64,000 nucleotides of DNA from Balamuthia mandrillaris (taxonomy: Eukaryota > Discosea > Longamoebia > Balamuthiidae), in NCBI GenBank assembly GCA_031835245.1, contig JAVKOQ010000107.1, forward strand, positions 101,001-165,000, read 5' to 3'. Below are positions 1 through 10,807 of this stretch, in pieces; the stretch's first letter is position 1, and every line of letters starts with the position of its first letter. The notes below the pieces were generated by a model. The model was not told where the DNA came from. It made no database searches and saw nothing but the letters and a program-made list of their open reading frames with translations. The position numbers were made by a program, and so were the translations under genes.

Positions 1-3000
1 AACCAATGCCGCACGTATGGCATATAGCTCATGAAGTGGTCCTGCAGGTGATACGACAACAGAAGGAACAGATAAGAGGCCTCGTACACCAATGCTGCCG
101 ACGCTTCCACCATTTCTTTCTCGGCTTCTTCTACTTCTTTCTTGTCTTTGAGTTCCTCTGTGTCTTCTTGTTCTGCAGCTTCATGTTCTTCTAGCTCGAC
201 CCTGGAGAAGGGAAGAGGGATCCTATCGAGACGGTCCACTTCTTCAGCTAGTAAGGAAGCGAGCCCGGATATCAAGTTGACGGCGGCTTTTCGGTTGGTG
301 GGGAGATGGTGTTGTTGAGGGAGGTGATGATCCTCGCCACCACCGTCGCCATTCTCCTCCATTCCGACTTGCTGCTCCTCTCCTTGCAGCAGCGCTGCGA
401 TCCCTTCCTTGTGTTGTACCGCTATGAGGCTAAGCAGTCGAATGGCTTTCTTCCGTAATATTTGTGTCTGTAATTAAAGTAAGCAGTTAGTGCTATCTTT
501 CCCAAAGGAGAGAAAAGACGAAACGAAGGGAAACGATGAGAGAAACCTGTTCAACAGTGCCAAGTTTGGCAGACGTCAACAGTTTGATGATGCGTTCGAG
601 GAGGGTTGTACATGCTGTTGATTCCAATGAGATTACCGAAAGGCAACTCAGAAAGTCCGACGCTGTTAGTACGACGTGACGGTTAGCCCAACAGCACAAT
701 AAGGAATATAGTTGCAAAGAGAGGTAAAAAAAATCAGTGCGTTGCATACATTGCATAAGATGAGTGAATAAACTGAGAGCCGCATTTTTTACATCGAAGG
801 ATTGACCGGAACTCAAAAGTAGCTGCAAAGGCTCTTTCTTAAACAGTGGCAAAACCCTAGGGAAAAGCTTCATGTTAGTTTATTGCTTCAATAGTCTTCG
901 TGAAAGAATGAAGCGAAGCAATGGAATTGCAGGAACAAAAAAAAAAATAAGCAGTACCGATAAACACGTTGAGGAGGGCATTCCCACAAAGCAGTGTCCA
1001 TTAATTGAAGCACTACAGCTAAAAACGGAGGTCGATCAGAGAAACAACGCCACAACAAACGAGTTAACGTTTGAAACATAGGGGATACTTTTGGCAGAAG
1101 AGGGCTTCCTTCCTCTGGATCTTGTGGTTGTTTCGTAGCAGAAGGAAGAGTTGGGGCGGAGAAGAAGCATTGTGAGGCCCGTGAGGAAGAAGAATCTGGG
1201 TCTGATTTATCTTCTTCCATTGGTGAAGCTTCTGGAGGGTTGTAGACCTCCTTCTCTTTATCTGATAATCCAAAACTCAGTCTAGGATTATTCAGTATTT
1301 GCGACACCAAGTCATCGCCATCTTTTGTTTCTTCTTCTGGTTCCATGCCAAGTGCAAACGAGGTATAGCAATGCCGACACAAAGTGGCCCATCTGCAGTT
1401 CTTGTCCAACATGAGCAGCTGATGAAGCAACAGTAATAGGTTGTGGATGAGTGCAGGAGGAGGTGCCATTCTTTTCTCCAATAATGATATTGAGGCCGAA
1501 GATGGTGCTGTTCGATCTTCCTCCTTCTCCTTTTCCTTTTCCTTCTCCTTTCCTTTGTCTCTTTCTTGTTCTCGTTCTTGGTGATCTTCTTCGCCTTCTT
1601 GTTGTGGGCTAACCACCTGAGATAGAACCGAAAGTAAGATGGGAAGGAGGTGAGACCAAGGTTCGTCGTCCTGGAAGACAGCAAAAATGGCTTGGTGCAG
1701 CTCTGTTCGAAAGGCTTTGTAATAGCGTTGTTGGTAAGTAGCTGTTGATGGTGACATTATCTCTGGGTCCAACAAGTCCAAGAAATGTTGCATTGTCGCG
1801 TTGCTACCGAATAGATACCTTCCTCGTGATTGCGAGTGTTTGAGCATGTCCTCATCAGCTCTGCCGGACGCCTACACGTTACAAAAAGCAATGAGAAGCA
1901 AGACAAGAAAGAAAGCATAGAGAAAAGAAAAGTTACTTGTGAGGAGCACATGGGATCAACAGAAGCAGACACCAGGTTGACAACGGGTTGTTCTTTCTTG
2001 TTGGAAAGCATGCTATTTAATGCTCTTCTTTTTTGTTGTAAGGCCTCTTCCAAAGCCAGAATTTCTTGCTGCAAAGTGTCCGTTGAATGGGCAGAAAAAG
2101 CAGGAGGAGGAGGAAGAACGGGCGACATAACGCCAGAGGAAGAAGAATTCACAGGAGGGCTAGAGGCAGGCAAGGATGAAACTGTGGACATGGTTTCAGC
2201 GACATGATTTAGCGTCTCCGCGTCCAACATGTCCAACACTTTGGTTTTCTTTATAGGGGTCTCATGATGGCTCCCTTTTTTGGGAGTTGTTGTGCCGGAG
2301 GAAGTGGTAGGGGGAGGTTTAGCAAGGGCTGCAGCAGCGTCTTCAAGCCACATCATGTTATCTTCCGTATCCAAAAAAGAAAGGGATGAGGCCATGTTGT
2401 TTTTCTCTATTGAAGCAGCAGTGGGTTGGTCACGAAATGAGGACGACTGGTAAGAAGTGGGATGGTGGTTTTGTGGGAAGTATTGATGCGAAGGTGGAAG
2501 ATGAGATGCAGGAGGTTCCGTTGTTGTTGGCATCGGCCGACGTGTGAAAGCGCTTTGTTGTGCAGTGGTAAGCTTGTTCTCGAGTGCTTCGCCAGTCATA
2601 GGGGCAGGAGCCGCAGAAGGGGCGGGAGCTCTTGACCGAGAGGACAACCATTGCGATGTTGTTGGTGCGTTTTGTTGTGCGTAATCGTTGACAGTGGTGG
2701 TAAAAGTGGTGGGAGGTTGTTCAGGTTTGTGAGAGGGGATGGTAGCGGAAGGTTGATGAAGCTGAGCGGCTGGTTGAAGGCTGGCGATGGTGAAGAAGCC
2801 AGAGGGAGTGGGGCTGCTATTGTTGTAGCCTGATGTGGCAGGATAGGCATCCTCCTCGTTTTCATCGTCATCAAGGATGGTTACCACTTCTGGAGGTTTG
2901 GATTGGCTGGACGAAGGAAAAAGAGAAGAGGAAGATGAAGAAGCAATAAAGTCCGTTGGGCGATGAGTAGAATTGTTATTTACGAGGTTGTTGTTGCTAC

Positions 3001-3792
3001 CGTTGGAAGGGTTTTGCCAGTGGTTGTATTTTGTTGTCGTTGTTGCTGATGTAGGAACAACAGTGGAAGCAGCAGAAGAAGAAGAGAAAGAAGACCAAGC
3101 CCCAACGTTTCGGTTGTTATTGTTGCCAGCAAGAGGAAGAGGAAGAGGTTGGGGATTGTTGTGGTTGCTTGCATTGATGCTTGTTTGGGAAGACGGAGGA
3201 GTGGAAGTAAAGTCTAACGTTGGAGCAGGCATCGGGTTGAATGCGGCGCGGGAGTGGGAGGAAGAACGAGTGGTACGAGCGGTTTTAGGCTGGTTGTGAA
3301 AAGAGGACCAGCCGGCGGGAGGGTTGGACCATGGTTGAGACTCTCTGCTGCTGGTGGTGCCGTGTGAGGCCCTCCGTTGTTTTCTTTGTGTTGGAGCGGC
3401 TGGTAAACGGCCTCCTGTTGTGAGTTGCTGATGAAATCCCTTTTTTTTTTTTGAGTGAGTGAGAGAGAGAGAGGAGAGAGAGAGGAAAGAAGGAAGTGAG
3501 AAGAAGGAAGATGAAAGAAAAAAAGCAAAGTTGACAAAATAGAAAGGAGAACACACATGGGGGAAGAAATGGTGGGGAGATGATAGCGAGGATATACCGA
3601 TGGCGACTTTTTTGGTTCGGACGTGGTGGAAGTGGCCGGCGGCGCACCAAACGGAATGGACTTCAAGGCTCTTCCTTCTCTAGCAATGTTCCTTTGAAAG
3701 GAGTTCCTGCTGCATTTTTCAACAGTAAGAAAATAAAAAAACCAACTCGATCGAGCAAACAAAAGAAAAAAAGGTTACTTGAACTGGGCCAT
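1..3792 (-). CDS. Large Ser/Asn/Gln-rich protein with short coiled coil and helical C-terminal half (ATRIP-like?), 3' end outside window
   Basis: Spliced gene running off the left edge. Proposed exons: 3779-3792, 3598-3709, 1937-3427, 958-1871, 547-856 and 467 to beyond position 1; phases agree at every junction, giving about 1,100 residues so far. The first exon has only 14 bases (MAQF plus two bases). The N-terminal ~500 residues are low-complexity Ser/Thr/Asn/Pro/Gln. A short coiled coil follows (LQQEILALEEALQQKRRAL, about residue 500), and then a Leu-rich helical region with acidic inserts (for example LLLLLHQLLMLDKNCRW and LLSLIAVQHKEGIAALL) that looks like ARM/HEAT-type helices. A disordered N-terminus, a coiled coil and a helical C-terminal half are the layout of ATRIP, the partner of ATR kinase, but I find no diagnostic motif. 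That name is a guess. The acceptor of exon 2 is a NAGNAG tandem that would swap NR for K. Confidence 0.55.
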
Positions 3793-4217
3793 CTTTCCGC
3801 CCTTTTTTTTAAAATTTTTTTGGGTGAGAGGGCAGGGAGCCGGGGGAACACAAAGCACACTGCGCGCTTGCGCTCTTCTCTCTTGGGTTTTTCCCCGAGA
3901 GAACAATTCACCACCAGAGCTCTCTTATTTCTTCGTGGTGGTGGTTGCTCTTTGCTGTGCTATTTTTTTTTTTGGTTTCAAATTTTTGATTTCCTGGAAA
4001 TTTTTTCCTATATTGACGACGAGAGGAGCAGAAGAGAGAAGAGAGAAGAGAGAAGAGAGGGAATGCTGCATAGGTTGCCCCCCTTGTGTTCTTCAAAAAA
4101 GAGATGTGGGGAGAGAGGAAGAGAGGAGGGGATGGCACTGGGAGATGCCGAGAACAAAGAAGCGCAAAGAGAGAGAATGATTTACATGAAGATGAACAAC
4201 CTACAAAACAAAACAAA
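3793..4217. other. Intergenic: upstream region of the leftmost gene and 3' flank of the bZIP gene
   Basis: No convincing coding sequence. Purine-rich runs, including (GAAGA)n near 4035-4060, dominate. A GACGACGAGA sequence at 4014-4023 is an 8/10 match to a motif that recurs upstream of other genes here. Confidence 0.5.
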
Positions 4218-4845
4218 TCAGTTTTGTGGGGAAGGGGAGGTCGGTGGTGATGACGGGGAAGTATTCCTCTTTTGATGTTTCCGCTTCTCCTCCACAACAT
4301 TCGCTTTGTCCTCATTGTTGCTGCCTCTTGTAGTTTGCGTCGCGCTCGACGCATCTTCTGCTTCCAACCGTTGTTGCTGCTCCTCAACGTCCTTGTCCAC
4401 TTCTTTGGCGACTTCAGAAACTGTTCCATTGTTGCGCTGATTTGTGAGCAGCGCATCCTGGTGAACAGGAAGAGGAGGAGGACGATGGTGACGATCCTCG
4501 TCCGCACCATTGTCGCTTGGCCGCAGTTCTGGTTTGTTCTGTTGTGGAGGAAGATAACAATCTTGGTTTTCATCGCAAGGAATGAGCTTTTCTTCTGGTG
4601 GTGATGACGATAGCGTGGATGTATCTTCGTCATCTTCTACATCTGGCGAGAAGGTGGGTGCGGAGTCCGGACCGAGTAGGACGCGTCCACTTCCAGGGGT
4701 AGGATATTTGCTGCTGGCACTATCCTGCGGCAACAAACTTGGTATCAGGTCGAACCTAAAGAACAGCCCAAAGAACAGAACAGCCTTTTTGTTTTGGGTA
4801 ATGAGCCAACGAAAGAGAATGAGAAGGAGAATGAGAAGAAGAAGG

Positions 4846-4876
<31 letters not shown>

Positions 4877-6288
4877 CGTACCAATAGACAAGAGGCAGCA
4901 GCACTGGTTGCAACGGCAGTCTTGTTTCCAATTGAAAACCGCCAGTTGGATGATGAAGAGGATTGAGCCCTCAACTTTGCTCTGATTTGTAGCATAGCAC
5001 CACGAAGCTGCCTATTCTCGGCAGAGACTGTGCTAAGCTTGCCATTGAGCTGAACCACCTCCGCCTCCAATTCCTCATTGCGCGCTTTCAGTTGCTGAAC
5101 GGTCTCCTCCAACTCGTTGACGTACGTCTTCTTCTTCTTTCTCGCCTGTTGGGCATACTCCCTGTTCTTGATTAACCGTCTCTGCTTTTTCAGCATTTTG
5201 TCCTCTTCTTTGCTGAGCTTTCTCTGCTGTTTGAGTTTCTGTACATAGTTCTCCATATCTTCGCTGCTGAAGGTCAGCAATTCCTCTCTTGATAATCCAA
5301 CTCCTCCACTGCTGCCGCTGCTGTTGACATCCTCCACCATAATGCTTTGTGCTCCATCTTTTTGTTCTTTCTTAGTTGGTTGTCTCGGTTGAGAAGGAGG
5401 AGAAGAAGGACGTTGTCGTTTTCGATCAGGTTGCGCAGCAGGAGTATCCACACCAAGTATGCGAGGCAAAGAGGCGGCAGCAACACCCGAAGAAGAAGGA
5501 GGCGGAGAAGGAATAGAAGAATAAAGAGAAGCAGCAGAAGAAGAAGACGGAAAGAGAGGATTCGTTAGCTGTAATATAACGCCTGGCACGTTTCGTTGAC
5601 GCGGTTGGTTTTGTGGCGGAAGAAAAGAGGAAGGAGGCGTCGCAGAGGCAGAACTGCTGCTAAACGTCATTGAGGAGGACGTGGAAGGAGAAGGAGAGAA
5701 TGGTGAGTTCGTGGCCAGCAAAGTGGAAGAGGACGACGAGTGGCCAAACGAGTTCGAGTCGTCCACAAGGAAAGGGAAGGCTTGGTCCAACTCGAGCAGC
5801 AAAGCTTCTGGAGAGGCGTCATTCGTTTGCGCGTCTCCTCCTTCACTTCCTCCTCCTCCATGAGCATCAACAAAAGTAAAAACTGACGAAGAAGAGACAG
5901 AAGATGGATCCAAGAAAGTAGGAGGAGAGGGGTCGGGGGTTGGAAAGGGAGAGGACTCCAGCCCGAGGGAAGAAAGAGGGGAGGAAGCGGGACTGCCCTC
6001 GTAGAAGAGATGATGGTAAGGAGAGTTGTTGGTGCTGCTCTCCTCTCCTCCGCCGCTGGCCTCTTCCAGCAGCATGCTCGTATGTTGGGAGGAAGCTGGA
6101 GCGGTGAAGAGAGAGAAGAGCAAGTTGGAGGGATCGTCGCCGCCGCCGCTGGAAGACGAGGCTTCGCCGGAGAACAAGAGGCTATAGAGCTCCTCCTCGT
6201 TGTGGGCGGGGACATGGTGGGCGCCCACCGCGAAATCCGAGGGGATGTGCAGGTTCACGTCATCTCCCTGCAACGCCATCGTTGTCAT
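4218..6288 (-). CDS. bZIP transcription factor with predicted transmembrane anchor (ATF6/CREB3/bZIP28-like)
   Basis: Two exons, 4882-6288 and 4218-4784, give 657 residues. Residues 1-355 are Ser-rich and acidic, as in activation domains. The basic region near residue 368 reads RRLIKNREYAQQARKKKK and keeps the N-x7-R DNA-contact signature. It is followed by a leucine zipper (NELEETVQQLKARNEELEAE and on). About 30 residues later, across the splice junction, comes a hydrophobic stretch TAVATSAAASCLLAVLFFGL (about 456-478) with no charge, flanked by R and K. About 25 residues after it is GRVLLG, an RxLL motif of the kind site-1 protease cuts in ATF6-type factors. The rest is acidic and hydrophilic, with an NGT sequon and a CDENQDC pair, consistent with an ER lumen tail. 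Domain order and spacing match ER-stress sensors released by intramembrane proteolysis. The bZIP is seen directly; the ER role is inference. A second acceptor 29 nt downstream would delete the luminal part. Confidence 0.82.
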
Positions 6289-6587
6289 CTCTCCCCTTTC
6301 TTTTTTTTTTTTAATGAATCAACAAAAATCACAACAAAACGGAAGCAAAAAAAAAAGAGGAGGAGGAAGATGAGAGTTTGCACTTGGGTTTGCTACTCTC
6401 TTACTACTCTCTTTCTTTCTTTTTCGTTTCTGTTAAACAAACAAACACAACGCATCCCATAATCAAAAAAGCTAGCTGGCGACGTCGTCCGAAAAGAAAA
6501 AGAAAAAAAAACCTCACGACGTCAGCAAATTGTCGACGTCGCCCGCCTTCCCTTCTCTTTGGGGGAGGGGGGGTGACGTGTGAGCAG

Positions 6588-6623
<36 letters not shown>

Positions 6624-6795
6624 CCTCCGCATTTATCCGCTCTGTCGTTCGTTTGGATGGGAGTTCTTTTCTTTCGTGTTGCTGGGGAGGGAGAATGGGT
6701 GTGGGGAAAGAAAAAAGGGGGTATGATGGTTTGGAGGGGGAAGAGAAAAAAGGGAACAAGGTTACAAAGAAAATATGGTGAAAATGAAAAACGTT
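6289..6795. promoter_or_regulatory. Upstream region of the bZIP gene / 3' flank of CWC22
   Basis: No coding sequence seen. It holds oligo-A/T, a (CT)n run at 6591-6620 and two copies of a palindromic GTCGACGT/GACGTCGTC-type sequence (6480-6489 and 6532-6541), variants of a motif recurring upstream of several genes in this window. A CRE-like ACGTCA lies at about 6519-6524. Confidence 0.4.
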
Positions 6796-9057
6796 TTATC
6801 TTCTCTTTCTTCGTCGTTTGCGGGAAGAGTCGCTGTCGCTGCTGCTGCTGTCATCTGAAGAGGAGTCTGAATCCGAGGAGGAGGAAGAAGAGCCAGAGGA
6901 GGAATCTGAGTCAGAGTCTGAGTCTGAGGAAGAATCAGAAGAATCACTGCTATCTGAAGAAGAGTCCGAGTCTGAATCTGAAGATGAATCTGAGTCACTG
7001 CTACTATCCTCCAAAGCAGCAAGTTGCTTCTGTTCCATGATACGTTTGGGCGCTGTTCTCAGATGCTCTCGCAAATCGTCCGTCAACCCTCCCAAACCGA
7101 TCGACGTCCAAAAGTTGATGGCGAAGCGGGTGTTCTTCGGATGGTCCTTTGGGAAGAGACCGGTGAAGCTTTCCACCATGGAGGGATCCTTCAAACGCTC
7201 GTTGAGTTTCGGCAAACCGAGGTACTCTGATATCTCCAGGAACATAATCTTGATGAAGATGCGACTGGAGGAGGTGGTTTCCTCTTCGTTCAAGTGGATG
7301 TACTCGAGAACAGTCCAGGGAATGGCGTCCGAGTGGAGGAGGTGAGCAAAGAACTTGGCCACGTTGCGCAGCTTGTTGGTCTCCAGCTGGTGGATGCTCT
7401 GGTACTGCTTCACAAAGCAGCTGTCAAAGAGGGTCTGATAGATGCGGTTCAGCCGGCAGAAGCGTTGGGCCAAGAGGCCGTAGAAACGGAGGTAGGTCCG
7501 CTCCTGGCTGCAACACTCAATGATCATGCGGCAAAACTCGATCTCCTGGCCGGGCAGCAGCTGCACTTTCATGAGCTTGTGACCACACTCCTCAAAATCG
7601 AGGGAGGACATGATTGTCAGGTAGATGGTACGACGGAGGTTTATGGTGTTGGTGTCAGTCTCGTCAGTGATGGTCAAGGGGCCAGCCTCCAAGGTCTTTT
7701 CCAGTTTGGCCAGGCGTTCTTCGTCCTCTTCATCCTCTTCGTCCTCATCCTCCTCATCCTCGTCTTCATCCTCGTCCTCGTCATCACCGAGAATGTCCCT
7801 CTTGATCTCCACATATCGTTCCTCGTTTTGTAGAAAGTTGGGGTCCACTTGGAAGTAGTCCAGTCCTGACTGCACGTCCAACTCGGGTGAGTCCAGGTCC
7901 AACTCATGCGAGATCTGTTCTCTCTCTTCCACCAGGTCCAGCTCCGGCAATTTGGCAGGATGCTCCTCAAAGCCCCTCTTTCTCACTGCAAAGAGGTTTT
8001 CTATCATGTACTGCACCCGCTTGTCTATCTCTCCCTCGTGTAGGATGCCTCGAAATCGGTCAAACAGAAAGACAAAGCCATCCGGAGAGAGGGCCTGTAG
8101 GGTCTGTCCCACCTCCGTGATGAAGGCCACCGCCAGCTCCACCGAGTCGTCCGTAGGCGTCTCCAACAACAAAGTGGGAATCTGCAGGGCCAACAACTCC
8201 CCCGCCACCTGCTGGTTGACCAGGTGAGCCAAGAACTTGACGGCTGGCAGAAGGGTGGTCTTGTCGTTTCTGCGGTAGGCACGTTTGAACTGGTCAATGA
8301 GGCGAGTGAGGAGGAGCTCTCCCACGACGGGAAGTTTGCTGTTGACGACGGCCACGAGGGCGGCATAGACCGGGGTAAAGCTGGGAGAGGCTGCTTGGGC
8401 TTTCATAAGGCTTCTGGCAAGGAGGCCTCGCCCGCGGATCACGTTCTCGCCGAGCAGCTCCGCAATAATGTTCTTTATGTTGGCCACGTTGACCTTGTTG
8501 ATGAGGCCGTTAAGGCTCTTTTTGAGGGCGTCCCAGCTGAGGCGTTGGTACTCGGGGCTGGACTTGTCTTGTTGGAGGCCGGCTTCTAGCTGGCGAAGCT
8601 TGTAGGGGGGAAGGTACAGCCCTGCAGCGAACTTGCTCAGCTCTTTGCTGTCTCCTTTCTTCTCTCCAGTGTCCTCTTCTCCCTCGCTCCCCTTCTCTCT
8701 GCGGTTGCTTCGGTTGCCGCTTCTCCTGCTTCTTTCTCTGCTTTGGCTGCGACTCCTGCTTCGTCTTCTACGTTCTCTTCTGCTTCTTTCTCTGCTCCTG
8801 CTTCTGCTCCTGCTACGTGAAGAGCGCGAGCGGCTTCTTCTTGTTCTTCTCGCTCGTCCTCTTCTGCTTCGTTCTCTGCTTCTGCTTCTGCTTCTACTTC
8901 GACTTCTGCTTCTCCGACGTATTTTGTGCTCTTTGCGGCTGGACGTTTCTCTTCTTCGTTCGGAGGAGGGCGATTCCTCCTCCTCTCGCCCGTCTAACTT
9001 TCGTTTTCTGCTTTCCGTTCTTTCCTCCGTTGCTACTGCTGCTTCATTCTCCGCCAT
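6796..9057 (-). CDS. CWC22: Pre-mRNA splicing factor CWC22 (nucampholin)
   Basis: A single uninterrupted frame of 753 residues. The N-terminal ~140 residues are a classic RS region with long SR/ER dipeptide runs. The conserved core begins near residue 147 with LYLPPYKLRQLE and continues through the MIF4G domain (WDALKKSLNGLINKVN, RGRGLLARSLMKAQ). A long acidic (DE)n spacer follows, then the MA3 domain (TINLRRTIYLTIMSSLDFEE). The tail is Ser/Asp-rich and ends in SRKRRRKRR. CWC22 joins the spliceosome before activation, recruits eIF4A3 and so starts exon-junction complex loading. Domain order and the motif around LYLPP are diagnostic. Start ATG chosen as the first Met (MAENEA), followed at once by RS sequence. 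The absence of introns is notable, since almost every neighbour is spliced. It is divergent from the TFIIA gene, 422 bp away. Confidence 0.93.
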   Translation of the reverse strand: MAENEAAVATEERTESRKRKLDGREEEESPSSERRRETSSRKEHKIRRRSRSRSRSRSRSRERSRRGRARRTRRSRSRSSRSRSRSRSRERSRRERRRRSRSRSQSRERSRRSGNRSNRREKGSEGEEDTGEKKGDSKELSKFAAGLYLPPYKLRQLEAGLQQDKSSPEYQRLSWDALKKSLNGLINKVNVANIKNIIAELLGENVIRGRGLLARSLMKAQAASPSFTPVYAALVAVVNSKLPVVGELLLTRLIDQFKRAYRRNDKTTLLPAVKFLAHLVNQQVAGELLALQIPTLLLETPTDDSVELAVAFITEVGQTLQALSPDGFVFLFDRFRGILHEGEIDKRVQYMIENLFAVRKRGFEEHPAKLPELDLVEEREQISHELDLDSPELDVQSGLDYFQVDPNFLQNEERYVEIKRDILGDDEDEDEDEDEEDEDEEDEEDEERLAKLEKTLEAGPLTITDETDTNTINLRRTIYLTIMSSLDFEECGHKLMKVQLLPGQEIEFCRMIIECCSQERTYLRFYGLLAQRFCRLNRIYQTLFDSCFVKQYQSIHQLETNKLRNVAKFFAHLLHSDAIPWTVLEYIHLNEEETTSSSRIFIKIMFLEISEYLGLPKLNERLKDPSMVESFTGLFPKDHPKNTRFAINFWTSIGLGGLTDDLREHLRTAPKRIMEQKQLAALEDSSSDSDSSSDSDSDSSSDSSDSSDSSSDSDSDSDSSSGSSSSSSDSDSSSDDSSSSDSDSSRKRRRKRR

Positions 9058-9479
9058 GCTTGTATTTTTTTTGTTTGTTTGTTGTTTGAAGTGAGAGAGA
9101 GAGAGAGAAAAAAAAAAGAAGCAGCAGAGGGAAAGAGAAAGAGTGGGAGCAGCAGAGAGGAGATGACAAGATTAAACAACGCACTCTCTTCTTTTCTTTC
9201 TTTTTTTTTTTTTGTGTGTGTGTGGAACGATTCGGGACGACGTGACAACATGCCTGAGGGGTTGAAATCAGATTTTTCGCAGACTTGTGTTGTGCTGTAC
9301 AAATGGTGCAGGTTTTGCGCAGCTATTGTGCTAGAAAACGAAACCAAAACGAAGAAGAAAGAGTAAGAGATTATCTCTCTTCTCCGATCCTGCAAAGCCT
9401 TTTATTGAGAAGAGAGAGAGGGGAGGGTTGGCTGTTTTTTTCGCTTCTTCTTCTTCTCTTTAAAAAAAACTAGCGAGTC
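9058..9479. promoter_or_regulatory. Divergent promoter between CWC22 and TFIIA large subunit
   Basis: A 422 bp gap between two start codons pointing away from each other. It contains GACGACGTGA at 9236-9245, a 10-mer whose near-identical relatives occur in other upstream regions here, plus oligo-T and (GA)n runs. No coding potential. Confidence 0.45.
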
Positions 9480-10618
9480 ATGAGTGTGTCTGCGGTGTAC
9501 AGGCACGTGGTGGACGATGTGATTGCCAATCTCAAGGAAGAGTTTGAGGCAGAGGGCGTGGAAGAATCAGTTCTTTACGAGTTGCAACAGGTTTCCTTTT
9601 TTCTTTGTTCTTTTCTCTTCTTCTCCCCAAAAAACAAATTACCTGATGCAAAAACCCTCCTCCCTCCCCCAAAAAACAACAGCTATGGGAAACAAAATTG
9701 ATGCAATCTGGAGCCATTCTCCCAACAGCCGCTTTTGGCGTCAACTATGAAACGGGAGGAGACGACGAGGGAGGAGCCACGGAGGACTATGGCACCTACC
9801 CTGCGCCTTCCCATGCATACAACGAACTGGGCTCTAGCATCAGCGAGTATGCCCTTCCTTCCATTGTGAGTTTGACCCCCTCTCTTCTTCTTTCTTCTTC
9901 TCGCTCTGTCTTTGAACTTAACTTTTTTTTTTTGCTTGTTTGGCTGTTTCACAAAAAAAAGCATATTGAAGGACAAGAAGAGGACTCAAAGGCCGACATC
10001 TTAAATTCTGGCAAGCCACAGGAATACATGGTTCACTTGCACCCCTCTTCTCTCGTCTTCTCCCTTGCTTCTCTCTCTCTCTCTCACCCTTTTCTTTCCT
10101 TCATTGAAAACAACATACAGCCACCACCGCAAGGATGGGTAGAGGGTGGCGGCAACAGACGGATCACAATTGCCCCTGACAGAGACACAACAACGTCGGC
10201 TGCATCAACCAGTCGGCGGATACCTCAATATGATGGGAGAGGAGATGAAGACGACGATGAAGATGAGGACGATGAAGACGATGAAGACGATGAGGATGAT
10301 CTTGGGGTACGTTATAGCATTGTCGCCTCGGTGCCATCAGTGCATAAATTCTTATTCTTTGCTCTCTTCCGTTTTGTCTGTTTCTTCTTAAAACAGATAA
10401 AGGATGAGGACGACGATGAAGAAGAAGAGGAAGAACTGGGCTCTGACTTGGATGACACAGACGACGAAGAACCAGAGACTGACAACTTTGTATTGTGCCA
10501 ATTCGAAAAGGTGACGAGGATAAAGAACAAACGAAAGTGCACGCTGAAGGCCGGCGTTATGCATCTCAATGGCAGAGACTATCTCTTTGCCAAAGCCAAC
10601 GGCGAGTTCGACTGGTGA
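9480..10618 (+). CDS. GTF2A1: Transcription initiation factor TFIIA large (alpha/beta) subunit
   Basis: Five exons: 9480-9590, 9683-9865, 9962-10030, 10121-10306 and 10397-10618; all junctions are phase 0; 256 residues. The N-terminal helical block (AVYRHVVDDVIANLKEEFEA, then LWETKLMQSGAI) is the conserved four-helix-bundle half. The middle is a variable linker ending in long Asp/Glu runs. The C-terminus (DNFVLCQFEKVTRIKNKRKC, then LKAGVMHLNGRDYLFAKANG, EFDW) is the beta-barrel half that contacts TBP and DNA. Both conserved ends are present and in the right order, as in TOA1/GTF2A1. TFIIA stabilises TBP on the promoter. Two donors are non-standard beyond GT (GTTTCC and GTTCAC), which is common in this genome. 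Confidence 0.93.
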
Positions 10619-10807
10619 ACACCAAGAAACAACAAATCGCCCATCGCTCTTCCTCTCTCTCTCTCTCTCCCTCTCTCCATGAGTGTAGAAAACAGTGAAT
10701 ACAAAGAACAGCAACACCGTTACGTTATTCGTTTCTTCAAAAATATTATGTTTGTTTGTTTGTTTTTATTTTGTAAAGAAAGGGAATGCAGTGGGGTGGA
10801 CCGTTTC

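Noticed and set aside
6818-7345. Plus-strand Glu/Ser-rich frame
   Set aside because: Complement of the Ser/Asp-rich tail of CWC22; shadow frame.
8633-9094. Long Leu/Ser-rich plus-strand frame opposite the CWC22 RS region
   Set aside because: It is the complement of SR-dipeptide codons, with no family pattern; CWC22 on the minus strand explains the sequence.
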